A stretch of DNA of 64,000 nucleotides. Origin: Carnegiea gigantea. Its lineage: Eukaryota > Streptophyta > Magnoliopsida > Caryophyllales > Cactaceae. Numbering within the stretch: position 1 is the first letter of the stretch; every line of letters starts with the position of its first letter. The notes beneath the pieces were generated by a model that worked only from the letters and a program-made list of their open reading frames with translations, had not been told where the DNA came from and made no database searches. The stretch is from the NCBI GenBank assembly GCA_029747015.1, contig JAKOGI010002747.1, positions 20,001 through 84,000 on the forward strand, given 5' to 3'. Positions 1-11,508 of this stretch are shown here, piece after piece. The position numbers and the translations under genes are program-made.

Positions 1-1530
1 CAGTGCTTGAAAGTGCCACTACATTTTGTTTCTTACTCCTCCAGGTTACTAAATTACTGCCAACAAATGTAAAGTACCCAGCTGTAGATTTACGATCAAC
101 AATATTGTCGGCCCAGTCAGCATCAGTGTATCCTTCAATGTTGACATGTCCATGTCTTCCAAATGTTATGCCCTTACCTAGATTCCCTTTGAGGTACCTA
201 ATAATCCTCATCACAGCCTCCATGTCTTCTTCCTTTGGGTCATGCATGAACTGACTCACAACTCCCACTGCATAGGCTATGTCAGGTCGGGTGTGTGACA
301 AATATATCAACTTTCCCACTAACCTCTGGTATCGTTCTTTATTGGTGGGTACTTGGTTAGGATTATCACTAAGTTTCATATTTTGGACCATTGGTGTGTC
401 TGTGGGTTTGCAATCAAGCATACCAACTTCGGTCAGGAGATCGAGGATGTATTTCCTCTGAGACAGAGAGATACCCATTTTACTACGAGAAACCTCTATA
501 CCCAAAAAATATTTCAAACCACCCAAGTTTTTCATCTCGAACTCCTTGCTTAATTTTTTTTCAAGTTTCCCAATCTCAATATCATCATCTCCAGTGATAA
601 CCATGTCATCAACATAAATTATCAAAATTGCAATTTTACCTCCCGTTTTTTTTTTAAGAACATTGTGTGATCTGAATCTCCGTGCTGGTAGTCATAGCTT
701 TTCATCGCCATGCAAAATCTTCCAAACCATGCTCTGGGTGATTGCTTGAGTCCATACAGTGCCTTTTTGAGTTTGAACACTTTATGTCTTGGCTCATGAT
801 TTGTGTATCCTGGTGGCACATCCATATAGATCTCTTCTTCTAGATCACCATGTAGGAATGCAATTTTCACATCAAATTGATGTAATGGCCAGTCAAAGTT
901 TGCTGCAAGAGATAAGATAACTCGCACAGTATTTAGTTTTGCTACAGGTGAGAAGGTTTCCTGAAAATCAATCCCATAAACTTGAGTACAACTAATCGTG
1001 CTTTATATCTATCAATCTCCCCTTTTTCATTATACTTAATGGAGTAGACCCACTTACATCCCACCGAATTTTTCCCCTTTGGTAGGTCCACTAGTTCCCA
1101 GGTACAGTTTTTCTTAAGGGCATCCATCTCAACTTCCATCGCTTGGACCCACCTTTTATCTTTCAAGGCTTCTTCTAGTGTATTAGGAACCGTGACAGCA
1201 GCTAATTGATTCGCAAAAGCTCTCAATGGTTTTACAAGATTTATAGTGCTGGTATAATTAGTAATGGGATATCTTATGCTCTTACTCGAACCATCCTCTG
1301 GTATATACCTCTTTGGTGGTTGACCCCTAGTTGTACGAGGTGGTAATTTAAATCTTGGTTGAGAAACGCATACCTGAGGATCTTCCTGTAGAGATAGTGG
1401 CTCATCGGGTTGAGACTGTATTATCTCTTCATTTCGTTTATGCACGTCAAATTCATTTAAGTCAATCCATAAATCCAAACCCCCAGTTAAGACTTTTGTG
1501 GACTCATGTGTATTTACTCGGTGCTCATTT
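1..1530 (-). pseudogene. Ty1/copia pol remnant (RT to start of RNase H)
   Basis: Read from 1530 downward, the minus strand gives a linker, then the N-terminal RT block of copia polyproteins (RWVQAMEVEMDAL, CKWVYSIKYN, YKARLV), then DVKIAFLHGDLEEEIYM, LYGLKQSPRAWF, and the catalytic YVDD at 602-616. An open frame continues to the left window edge through LGIEVSRSKMGISLSQRKY and the RNase H start (DADWAD, DRKSTAGY). Two frame breaks disable it: a small deletion near 985-1005, just after YKARLV, and a slip in the ten-base T run at 646-655 (poly-A in sense), immediately before the YVDD block. Gag, protease and integrase are absent to the right, where the sequence changes abruptly to subtilase-like DNA at about 1530; no LTR or target duplication is visible there. 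It differs from the Sirevirus element next to it. Clade not assigned. Confidence 0.88.
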
Positions 1531-1667
1531 GGAACCAAGGACTGTGATAAATGTGGGGCAAGGAGGACGGGTTGCTATGCACAAGGCCTCTGTTACGGCA
1601 CCGATGAGGTCAAGGATGATGGTGGCCGGAGCCTTAAACTTTGGTGTTTAAGAACCAATATGAGAAG
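1530..1667 (+). pseudogene. Subtilase paralogue, left half of 3' remnant
   Basis: This stretch aligns by eye with the intact subtilase at about 55185-55320: the shared landmarks are RTV(T/I)NVG, the YKAS/HKAS.(T)AP block, the V-T-V/LNFGV fibronectin-III strand and the TTTGGTGTTTAAGAA..AATATGAGAAG end. It encodes part of the C-terminal Fn3-like domain only. The frame is lost near the middle, and everything upstream (signal peptide, propeptide, catalytic domain) is missing. The right end stops at AGAAG (1663-1667), the target duplication of the Sirevirus element; the gene resumes at 11509. A non-functional relic of a local subtilase duplication. Confidence 0.85.
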
Positions 1668-2788
1668 TGTTGATTTAGAGAGTACACAACCACAAGAGGG
1701 GGGTGAATTGTGGTGTTCGATTTTCGCAAGTTGCTGGCAAACAGTCTTAGGTCCTGTTCGCACAGGTTGTTCCTGACATAAGCAGAAGCGAAAATCCAAC
1801 AAAATTGAATGCGGAAATAATGGACACAGGATTTTTACGTGGAAAACATCTCTAGCCCAACTGAGGTGAAAAACCACGACCTACCTCGTGTAGGATTTAA
1901 ACACTTCACTAAACGGGCTAATCACGTTACAATAGTAACACACCTTGTTACAAATTGCAACCGATGTAACCGTCTTCCCTAAGACAGGTTACCCCACGTC
2001 AAATTTTTGGGAACTAAAATCCCTAAAGAATATAGAATTCTTTAGCCACAAGGGATGAGGAAACATGAGCTGGAAACACTTCCTAAACCGTGTGCATAAG
2101 GGGGTGATTCTCAGCAACTAGACCATGTTTTTCTCAACAGCCTTATCCACTTGCCAAAAATTGGATATTCTTTTTATTCAAAAAGATTTTGCAAATCCCC
2201 TTAGATTTTAATCACCGCTTTTAGGATAAGGGGTAAGATACTCCATAGAAAAATCTTTCTTGCAAATCTTGGAGAAGCTGCTCAAAATCTAAAAGATAAA
2301 AATGTGAAAAATTGTTTTTCGCAGCTTATTCTGGAAACACCCTGAGCGTCCTGTTTGCAGAATTGTTTCGAAGGGTGATCCGAAATATTTTCCAAAAAAG
2401 CAAAACCGTTTCAAGTAAGTGGCAAGTTAAAACTTTCTGATTGGCATATTAACAAGAGTCTAAAAATGTAAAACCAAATTAAATCAAGACATCTTGTTGT
2501 AACCACTAGTCATCTTGTAGAAAGACGAATTTGCTGCAAACACTTCACAGGACCTGTTTCTCACGGCTGCACTTATATCCTGTGCTTCAAACACTTCACA
2601 GGACATGTTTCAAACACCTGTACCTGTTCCTCACGGATGTTCTTACATCGCTGACTTGAGTACCTGTTCTCGATAAACCATTAGTCAAGCAGTTTTAATA
2701 CATTGAGAACAGCAGTAAGGTCCTGTTCTGTTTGGAGCAACAACAACACTTGGATTTGTTATCATCAAAACCCTTATACATTCTAACA
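1668..2788 (-). repeat. 3' LTR of the Sirevirus element
   Basis: 1121 bp matching 10111-11508 nearly throughout, starting TGTTGATTTAGAG and ending TTCTAACA on the plus strand. It lacks a 276 bp stretch present in the other LTR: here the sequence runs CACGTC straight into AAATTTTTGG at about 2000. A two-base TC microhomology at the join favours a deletion in this copy over an insertion in the other. Confidence 0.93.
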
Positions 2789-2979
2789 AATTCCCCCTTT
2801 TTGATGATGACAAACCAAGTGACCATATTGACTTTCAAGGACAATTGAAGTGATTAGTGCCAGTTATTTATAGGACCGACAATTCACATGAAGCAGTTAG
2901 TATCGAAAAAGTGAAAGAAATTTAACTCGTCCATGGCAAAACTAAAACAATATTGGTCAACCTATCTTCCCCCTTTTGG
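2789..2979 (-). other. Duplicated polypurine tracts of the Sirevirus element
   Basis: On the minus strand, AAAAAGGGGGAATT (from 2789-2802) lies directly against the 3' LTR and is the expected plus-strand primer. A second tract, CCAAAAGGGGGAAG (2966-2979), lies about 165 bases further inside. Multiplied polypurine tracts before the 3' LTR are described for Sireviruses. Confidence 0.75.
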
Positions 2980-3283
2980 CATCATTAAAAAGTAGGGGCG
3001 AACAGTCAAACATAGGGTGTTTGCTATCACCACCACTTGGGTAATGGAGGAAAGTCAACAGGCGATACACTCAAGTGTGTTGGTACGGTAATGAGATTGG
3101 CCATCCTAGTCACACACAAGCAATTCATAACAGAAAGCAAGCAAGGCAAAGCCAATCAAAAACCAAGATAACCTGTCATTCACCAAAAGAGTGCAACGTA
3201 GTACAAACGGGCAAGAGAGGATAACCAAGAGAAGTGAGAACAGCCTTGGAGAACAACCTATGGAAACAGCTTATGGGGGTTGA

Positions 3284-5260
3284 TCAGGGAGCAGGAGAAA
3301 ATTTTGCTGAAAGGGAAGAGAGAAGGGCGAGAAGATCTTCATGGCGCTTAGCATTTAGAGCTTTTTCCTCGTCCAGGGCAGCCTTCACAGCAGTAAGCTC
3401 AGCACTGAGTCGAGAGTTTTCCTGCAGAGCAGCCTCAAGTTTGATTGAGGAACTGCCAGAAACAGGAGGACGGGGTGTTTTTGTCCCCTGTTCTGATGCA
3501 GACCCCTCAACCAAAGTGTATCCACACCCCATAAGGGTGCTACTCCTAATCTCATCAATGAATTGAGCTCCCACTTTCTTCTGCAATGTCACCCCAAAAT
3601 GCTCAAAGACACTACTCAGGAAGAAACCATACCCCAGGTCATGTTCCCTGGAGGTGTTTGCAATTCTTGCAATATATCGAACCATGATGGCAGGAAGGTT
3701 GATTTGCTCTTCCTTGTCCATCAGGTCCATAAGACACTGATCCATGGCATCGGCAAGATTGTGACCCTGGCCCCGAGGAATGACATTCTTGATAATAAAC
3801 CAAAATATCAATTGATGGAGCGATGTCATGTCCCCTTTCTTTACTGACTTGGGTGTTTGTAGGCTTGGTTGCTGGCTAAATTTCTGGGAGAGCTTCAGCA
3901 GCCTGGCTGTCCTTAGAATAGTCTTATCTTCCCTCACATATATATCAAAGCCCGTGGAGGGAATCCCCAGAATTTCCCCTAATGTCTTCGCATCAAAGCG
4001 ATAATGCTTCCCACTAACAATACTTGTCATCACTCCTTCGATGACAGTGCAGTTGGCATAGAACTCTACCAACTCATGTACAGAACACCCCAGTTGGGTG
4101 TTTGTAAACAGCTCATACCACTCCTGTGCACGCAGCTTGTGCAGAAACACCCTCAGACCCTGTTCCTCAAAATATTTTACCTTGATAATTTTGCCCCTGA
4201 CTACCCGTCTCTGAAGCAGTTGGGTCAGTTTGGCTGAGATTGCGGACGGGGTAGACTTCTTGACTCTTTTAGGTTGGGGCTTAGTAGGAGGGTCTTAGGT
4301 GGAGGCGTGTTTGAGAGAGGCTTTTCTCTTGGGAGTTTTGAGGGGTGATGGTTTGGAGGGTAAAGTGGAGGTTGATTTTGGTGCAGGCAGAGACTTATCC
4401 TCTGAGGACTCTGAGAACACGGGAGTGTCCTGTTTGAAGGAGGTGTTCTTAGTGTCGCTATCTGATCAAGGCTCAGAGGAGGAATCAATTTCCTCAACAA
4501 TAGGGGATGACTGTTTGGCAGGACGAGGTGTGGAGTGGAAGGCAATTCGGGCTGATTTTCGAGTTGGCCTGGTTGTGGGTTTGGCCGAAGAGGAGATTTG
4601 TGATTTTGGTTTGACATGGGTTTCACTTTTTGAGGGTTCTTCAGTCTGGCCGCTTTTAGACCTTGATGGTGGTCGTGTTCTTGACATTCTAGTACGCCTA
4701 GCCACAATTTTGTATCGTTTACGTTTCTCACCGGTTGGTGGTACCGGTGTGGCTTGTTCAGGCTTCACAGGAGACTCCTCCATTTGACCACTACTTCCCC
4801 CTTCTTCTTTTGACAAATCCTCCCCTAGGTCATCCCTAAAAACCTCAGGCCCTATTTCTGGCCCTGTTTCCTGCTCTGGAAACAGCCCAAGCGAACTGAT
4901 GTCATCTAGTCCATGATCGAACAGAAAGATTTCATCTAAAGGCCCAATTTCTCTTTCAGATGCCCCAACAGGTTCTTGGGGTTTACATGCCCCCGTTTCC
5001 CCAAACAAAATCAATTCCAACCCAAATTTGTAAGGGATGTCTTCCAATTTCAGATTCACTATTCTAAGGTCGATGCTTTTCAAAGACCCAAAAGGTTTAT
5101 AGACAATGGGTCGAGAAGGTTCAGTAGTTTTACCTTCCATGAGGGCCGTCAGAAATTGTTTAGGCGCAAACAGGGCTGTGGCTGTTTGCAAGGCTGTGCC
5201 CTGTGTCTGGTTGCCCTGAGTCAAGGTCGAGGAGCTCTCGGAGCTAATGGGAGACGCCAT
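3284..5260 (-). pseudogene. Sirevirus envelope-like ORF (third frame), two in-frame stops
   Basis: From an ATG at 5260 a single frame runs to 3284, about 658 codons, broken only by in-frame TGA at 4466-4468 and TAA at 4295-4297; I checked that codons between and after the stops stay in register. The N-terminal part (264 aa before the first stop) is Ser/Pro/Glu-rich, with a basic segment near RKRYKIVARRTRMSRTRPPS. The C-terminal part (288 aa from an internal Met at 4150) holds the globular block found in plant env-like and putative plant transposon proteins (VSGKHYRFDAKTLGEILGIP, DAMDQCLMDLMDKEEQINLP) and ends in a heptad-like coiled coil (LEAALQENSRLSAELTAVKA). Position after pol and before the polypurine tract fits the env-like gene of SIRE1-type elements. 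No signal peptide and no clear membrane anchor is visible, so a true envelope role is not shown. Gene inactive as written. Confidence 0.8.
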
Positions 5261-5698
5261 TTTTCAGAGGAAGGAGAGAGTTTAGGGTTTCTTGAACAGA
5301 GTTTCAGAGCAAGAGAGTTTCGGTGGAGGTGAGAGATTGAGCAAGAGAGCTTTAAAGAGAGAGAGAGACATGCGAAATCTTTAAAAGATTTTGCCCGTTT
5401 TGCAACGGGCTTTTGCATTTGTTTAGGCCGCGCATGCCTCGGGAAGAGATTAGCAATTTTCAATTTGTTGCACGTATTTGACAAACAAGAGGCGTACCTG
5501 TTTCTGGTGCTTGTTCTTGAGGTTACTTGCTCGGTAATATAGGACAATAAGGGCAATCTCATTAGACCTCAACGAGTGTCAGCAAGTTGCAAACCTCACA
5601 TATGCTAAACATAGCACAGAAGTTGATTGCAAACAAAAATTTAACATGTTGTGCCCGTAACTTTTAAATTTTGCAAACATGGAGAGAGAACAGGTTGG

Positions 5699-8366
5699 TC
5701 AGGTTGTTCTAATTAAGCCTAGTTCGAGTCTATTCCTTTCAAATTGTTCTCTACCCAATGCTTTTGTGAATATATCAGCAATTTGATTTTCAGTGGCACA
5801 AAAATTCATTGAGATCACTCCTTTTTCAACATTGTCTCTTAGAAAATGATGACGAATGTCAATATGTTTTGTTCTTTTGTGTTGACATGGATTTTTGGCA
5901 ATGTTAATTGCACTTGTATTGTCACAATAAATAGGAATGCATCCTATGTCAACACAAAAGTCCTTGAGTTGTTGTCTTATCCATAATAACTTAGCACAAC
6001 AAGATGCAGCTGCCACATACTCAGCTTCTGCTGTGGACAAGGCAACAGAGAGTTGTTTCTTGGTTGCCCATGACACCAAACAAGGTCCAAGAAAGTGAGC
6101 CATACCTGAGGTGCTTTTTCTATCAACCAAGAAACACTTCTTCTTTGAGGTACCCATTTAGAAACGTACTTTTGACATCCATTTGATACAACTTGATCTC
6201 CATGTGGGCTGCAAAAGCTATCAAAATTCGAATGGCTTCCATCCTTGCAACAGGCGCAAAGGTCTCTTCATAATCAATTCCCTCTTCTTGGTTGTAGCCT
6301 TGAACCACCAGCCGGGCCCTGTTCCTAGTGACTGTTCCGCACTCATCTAGCTTGTTACTGAACACCCACTTGGTTCCAATGATTGTTCTATCCTCTGGCC
6401 GTGGCACCAGGTGCCATACCTTGTTCCTTTCGAACTGAAGGAGTTCTTCTTGCATGGCTGTGACCCAATCTGAATCTGCAAGAGCATCATTAATATTCTT
6501 TGGCTCAATTTTTGAGAGAAAAGCATAGAAAGCACAGAAATTTTTGAGTCTAGATCTAGTTTGAACTCCTGCATTAATATCAGACAAAATTTGATCAAGA
6601 GAGTGTGAACTTTGGTGTTTCCATGATCGTGGTGAAAGTGGGTTCATAGACTCGCCCTCCATCCTAGCTGGAATACTCAGTGAAACAGGTTCAGAGCCTG
6701 TTCTCGAACCTGTTTGGGAGCTTGTTTCTGGATTTATCCCTGAAGAATTCGGCTGGTGTTGTCCCAAACAGGATTCCACCCTGTTTCCCCCTGTTTGGTT
6801 CACACCTTGCTTACCTTTCTGAAGAACAACCTCAGGCCTTGCTCCCTCCGATTGATCCTTACCTTGTTCACCTTGAAGCAGCACGTCTTTTCTAACAAGA
6901 CCTAGTTCGAAGTCTTCTTCCTGTGCATCATTCTCGCTTAGAGAGTTAGTTTCATCAAAAAGCACATGCACACTTTCCTTAACACACAAGGTTCTCTTAT
7001 TAAACACTTTGTATGCCTTACTATGCGAGGAGTAACCAAGGAATATTGCTTCATCACTCCTTGGATTAAATTTCCCTAAGGCATCCTTTCCATTATTATG
7101 CACAAAACATTTACAACCAAAAACTCTCAAATGCATAATATTAGGTTTTCTTCCCTTGAAAAGTTCATAAGGAGTTTTGTTAAGAATAGGTCTAATCATG
7201 CATCTATTTATAATGTAACATGATGTATTCAAAGCTTCAGCCCAAAAGTTTCTAGGAAGACCACTAGCAACAAGCATTGTTCTAGTCATGTCCTCTAGAG
7301 TGCGATTTTTGCGTTCTACCACCCCGTTCTGTTGGGGTGTTCTTGGAGCTGAAAAATTATGATCAACACCATGCTCATTACAATAATTAATAAAGCTCGA
7401 ATTTTCAAATTCTGTACCATGGTCAGACCTTAGGCATACCGAAGAGTGTTCTACCTTCTTTTCAGTCTTTTTAATGAAAGCAAGAAATTTTTTAAAAGTT
7501 TCATCTTTAGAAGCCAAAAACAGGGTCCAAGTGAAACGAGAGTAGTCATCCACTATCACAAGCACATACCTCTTACCTCCTCTACTCATGATCCTCATTG
7601 GACCACATATATTCATATGTATCAATTCAAGAGGTCGAGTAGTGCTTACACACCTTTTAGATTTAAATGAATTTCTGACTTGTTTGCCTTTGGCACATGC
7701 ATCACATACCTTGTCATCATTGAATTTGATGGAAGGTAAGCCTACCACTAAGTCTTTGGTTACAAGTTTGTTCAAAAGCGAGTGGCTTGCATGACCTAGT
7801 CTTTTGTGCCAAAGCATAACATCATCATTTAGGGCACTCAAACAAGTCAAATTATTTTGGGGAAGAGTAGAAATACATACTTTATAAACATTTTTGTGTC
7901 GCTTCCCCCTCAACACAACATCTCCTGTGTTCATATTTACAACCAAGCAACGTGTTGGAGAGAACACTACTAGGTTGTCTTTGTCACACAGTTGGGACAC
8001 ACTTAGCAAGTTGTGTTTTAATCCATCCACAAAATAAACATTGTCAATTGAATGGGAGAGTGACTCGCCTATCTTACCTATACCGACAATTGTCCCGGAT
8101 TTGCCGTTTTCAAATGCCACATTCCCTCCTTCTGAAGCTGTAAGTGAGAGAGAATTGGATTTTTCACCAGTCATATGCCTCGAACACCCACTGTCAACAT
8201 ACCACAGCTGCCTGTTCCCTAGGGTGTTCCCTGCGCTGTTCGCTGGGTTGTTTGCTGGGTTGTTCTCTCTCACTTCAGCCTGCAAAACAAATCAAGGGTT
8301 AGTTTTGGGAACCCAGATCCACTTGGGTCCCATTCCTTTAGAGGTACAAATCTCATCTTTCCTAAC
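5699..8366 (-). pseudogene. Sirevirus pol (protease-integrase-RT/RNase H), internally deleted
   Basis: The frame follows gag without a shift but is separated from it by TGA at 8367-8369, with another TGA at 8292-8294. Domains in order: aspartic protease ([15 protein letters not shown], about 8205), integrase zinc block ([10 protein letters not shown]...CDACAKGK), integrase core with the second and third catalytic residues visible ([22 protein letters not shown]), then the RT N-terminus to [19 protein letters not shown]. At about 6125-6160 the sequence jumps from there directly into the RNase H DRKSTSG motif in another frame, so the RT palm with its YVDD, roughly 250 residues, is gone. RNase H then reads to 5699 (STAEAEYVAA, CDNTSAI, TKHIDIRHHF, DIFTKAL). 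The first integrase catalytic Asp, expected in the H-M-D-x-x-G-P context, is Asn here (LIHMNICGP). Replication-incompetent without help. Confidence 0.9.
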
Positions 8367-10053
8367 TCATATTTGTTTTACATACACTGAGTTCCTTTTA
8401 ATGGCATACTTTCTTGAGGGACAAGTATAACGGTAATGACCCGTTTTACCACAGTGATAACATACAATATTCTCAGATAATCCTACATATTTTCTATTCA
8501 CTGGGTAGGTCATTTTAGGCACAAAACCTAGTCCTCTTCTATTTCGACTATGATGGGTGTTTAACCATTCAAGTGCTTGTGAGGACCTGTTCCAGAGCTT
8601 GTTTGTGGCAATGTCTGATTCCATTTGTTTCATTTTCTCAAGCAAGTTTTTATTTTCTACAAGCAAGGACTCGACCTTACCTTTTAAGTCAAGGAATTCT
8701 TTTTCCAGCTCAGTCAATTTAGTGGAACAAGTCTCTTCTTTCATGAGTAGAGTTTCTTTAAGCACATTGATGTTTTCATGCAAGCCAAGAGTCTCTTTGT
8801 CAACTTTAAGTTTTTCCAATTTAAGGGTTTCATTTTCAAGTTCTAGATCTCGAACATCCCTTTTTAATTCAGCACATATATCCATTATAGTGTATACTAA
8901 TTCCTCAAGAGTTGATTTATTTAGACCACGTACCTTATTCTTGAGTTGAGTCAGACTATCTGTTGATCCATCATCTGAATCAGTGTCACTTCTTGCCATG
9001 AGTGCTATATCAGCTTCCTCGGCTTCAGACCTTTCCTCATCCTCGCTTGAATCACCCCAAGCTGCGAGCATAGCTTTTGAGAATCGTTTCGCTGAGCTGC
9101 TTACACCCTGTTTCCTCCCCTGTTTTCTAGGGTGGTCGGGTTCTTGTTCTTCCTTGTGCAGTGGGCAGTTTCTCACAATGTGGTCCAGTTTGCCACACTT
9201 GAAACACCCGGAGAACTGTTCCCGAGAGGTGTTCCTGGCCTTACTGAAGTCCTTCCTTTTGCTATTTTCTTTGACTTTCTTGAAGAATTTCTTGAACTTT
9301 TGAGTGATCATGGCAATCTCCTCCTCATCAGAATCAGAATCATCTTCTAAGGCCTTTAGTGCAAGACCTCGATCTCTCTTTGTCTCATCTTTCTGTTGAG
9401 AATTTTTTCCAAGTTCATACGTTTGGAGGTTGCCAATCAGCTCATCTAGGATGATCTTGTTCATGTCCTTAGCTTCTTGGATGGCCGTGACTTTCGCTTC
9501 CCAAGAATGAGGTAAAATTCTTAGGATTTTCCTCACCAATTCTTCGGTGGTGAAGGATTTTCCCAGAGATTTCAACTCATTCGTTATGTGAGTGAAGCGA
9601 GTGTACATGTCCATCACACTTTCACGATCACCCATCTCAAACAGTTCATATTTTCTCACAAGCAATTCAATCCGGGATTGCTTTACCTGATTGGTCCCTT
9701 CGTGAGCTATTTGCAAAGCATCCCAGATCTCCTTGGCCGACTCACATTCGGATATGCGAGTATATTCATCAGGACCTAGGCCGAAATATAGAAGTTTCTT
9801 GGCTTTGGCATTCTTCTCCATCATTTTGTAATCTTCAGTATTGAATTCTTTAGACTCTTTGGGGATTGACTTTTCATCTTCAGTTTTTTTTCTTTGGGAT
9901 GAGTGGTCCATTCTTAATGAGTATCCACAACTCATAGTCCTCGGCTTGGATGTAATTTTCCATCCTATTCTTCCACCAACCATAGTGTTGGCCATTGAAG
10001 TATGGTGGTCGAGTTATGGATTGACCTTCAAGCATACCTTGTGGGGTACTCAT
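8367..10053 (-). pseudogene. Sirevirus gag with one frameshift
   Basis: The start is the ATG at 10053, 45 bases after the primer-binding site; it opens MSTPQGMLEGQSITRPPYF and NGQHYGWWKNRM, the conserved N-terminus of this gag family. That frame shifts in an A8 run (plus-strand T run near 9886) into the 542-codon frame ending at 8367. The capsid-like UBN2/DUF4219-type region follows (ECESAKEIWDALQIAHEG, QSRIELLVRKYELFEM, LRILPHSWEAKVTAI). Next come an acidic stretch, CCHC knuckle 1 (CFKCGKLDHIVRNC, with D at the usual Gly), a long coiled coil of about 130 residues (LELENETLKLEKLKVDKETL), and CCHC knuckle 2 (CYHCGKTGHYRYTC, 17 residues from the end). It would form the virus-like particle and bind element RNA. 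The closing TGA is probably a later nonsense change, since the typical GPKWIWVPK linker follows it in frame. Confidence 0.88.
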
Positions 10054-10097
10054 CTTCAAGGATCTCTCAAGGTGTTAGCCTTTCAAAGGAGAACCTG

Positions 10098-10109
10098 CTC
10101 TGATACCAC
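10098..10109 (-). other. Primer-binding site (initiator-Met tRNA), Sirevirus
   Basis: Minus-strand TGGTATCAGAGC lies two bases after the 5' LTR end (LTR...ATCAACA-AG-PBS). This 12-mer is the complement of the plant initiator Met-tRNA 3' end used by most Ty1/copia elements, and it fixes the inner LTR boundary at 10111. Confidence 0.93.
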
Positions 10110-10110
10110 T

Positions 10111-11508
10111 TGTTGATTTAGAGCGTACACAACCACAAGAGGGGGATGAATTGTGGTGTCCGATTTTCGCAAGTTGCTGGCAAACAGTCTTAGGCCCTGT
10201 TCGCACAAGTTGTTCCTAACATAAGCAGAAGCGAAAATCCAACAAAATTGAATGCGGAAATAATGGACACAGGATTTTTACGTGGAAAACACCTTTAGCC
10301 CAATTGAGGTGAAAAACCACGACCTACCTCGTGTAGGATTTAAACACTTCACTAAACGGGCTAATCACGTTACAATAGTAACACACTTTATTACAAATTG
10401 CAACCCACGTAACCGTCTTCCCTAAGACAGGTTACCCCACGTCCAAAGTCCCCTTGATTTGGACACACACTCAACTCACTTTTGTGAAAGAAGAGTATAA
10501 AGAAAAACACCTTATTACAATGCTTCTCAACTAAGCTAATATAGGGTACAATGAAGTCCTAGTATGCCAACTTTTGAAAGCTCAAATAACTCACTTACTA
10601 GACACGGTTTTCTTTTCAAACTTTTAAGCTCATGAACACTAAATTTTTCTCTTTTGAAAACCGATGCTTCTATCGTTCTAAGAAGCGACTTTATATAGTG
10701 CTTGGAAAAACAATTCATCAAATTTTTGGAAACTAAAATCCCTAAAGAATATAGAATTCTTTAGCCACAAGGGATGAGGAAACATGAGCTGGAAACACTT
10801 CCTAAACCGCGTGCATAAGGGGGTGATTCTCAGCAACTAGACCATGTTTTTCTCAACAGCCTTATCCACTTGCCAAAAATTGGATATTCTTTTTATTCAA
10901 AAAGATTTTGCAAATCCCCTTAGATTTTAATAACCGTTTTTAGGATAAGGGGTAAGATACTCCATAGAAAAATCTTTCTTGCAAATCTTGGAGAAGCTGC
11001 TCAAAATCCAAAAGATAAAAACGTGAAAAATTATTTTTCGCAGCTTATTCTGGAAACACCCTGAGCGTCCTGTTTCCAGAATTGTTTCGAAGGGTGATCC
11101 GAAATATTTTCCAAAAAAGCAAAACCGTTTCAAGTAAGTGGAAGTTAAGACTTTCTGATTGGCATATTAACAAGAGTCTAAAAATATAAAACCAAATTAA
11201 ATCAAGACATCTTGTTGTAACCACTAGTCATCTTGTAGAAAGACGAATCGCTGCAAACACTTCACAGAACCTGTTCCTCACAGCTGCACTTATATCCTAT
11301 GCTTCAAACACTTCACAGGACATGTTTCAAACACCTCACAGTACCTGTTCCTCACGGATGTTCTTACATCGCTGACTTGAGTACCTGTTCTCGATAAACC
11401 ATTAGTCAAGCAGTTTTAATACATTGAGAACAGCAGTAAGGTCCTGTTCTGTTTGGAGCAACAACAACACTTGGATTTGTTATCATCAAAACCTTATACA
11501 TTCTAACA
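10111..11508 (-). repeat. 5' LTR of the Sirevirus element
   Basis: 1398 bp, TGTTGATTTAGAG...TTCTAACA on the plus strand, the longer of the pair. Bases 10444-10719 are absent from the other LTR. A nearly identical sequence elsewhere in the pair suggests a fairly recent insertion compared with the pararetroviral copies in this window, though I did not compute identity. Confidence 0.93.

Larger units (their letters stand above)
1668..11508 (-). mobile_element. Sirevirus-type Ty1/copia retrotransposon with env-like frame
   Basis: A complete LTR element on the minus strand: 5' LTR 10111-11508, primer-binding site 10098-10109, gag 10053-8367, pol 8366-5699, env-like frame 5260-3284, polypurine tracts 2966-2979 and 2789-2802, 3' LTR 1668-2788. 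It is bounded by the perfect 5 bp duplication AGAAG (1663-1667, 11509-11513). Termini are TGTTAGAATG...AATCAACA in its own sense. The initiator-Met tRNA primer, [13 protein letters not shown] protease block, coiled-coil gag with two CCHC knuckles, env-like frame after pol and repeated polypurine tracts are known Sirevirus (SIRE1/Endovir-like) traits. It is dead: most of RT is deleted, one integrase catalytic residue is changed, and stops or frameshifts interrupt gag, the gag-pol junction and env. The 2803-3283 stretch is 3' non-coding. It sits inside a subtilase pseudogene. Confidence 0.93.

Noticed and set aside
4225..4731. Pro/Gln-rich minus-strand frame overlapping the env-like gene in another register
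   Set aside because: Env-like codons continue in register through the two stops, so this is the shifted frame of the same biased sequence.
4299..4787. Plus-strand open frame opposite the Sirevirus env-like gene
   Set aside because: Mirror of a Ser/Pro-rich low-complexity coding stretch; the minus strand explains it.
8041..9350. Several plus-strand open frames across Sirevirus gag and protease
   Set aside because: Antisense shadows of gag-pol; no motif of their own.
10098..10110. GCTCTGATACCA motifs (also at 22139, 31027, 63247) as parts of tRNA genes
   Set aside because: They are isolated 12-13 base matches next to LTRs or viral leaders, i.e. primer-binding sites; no cloverleaf surrounds them.
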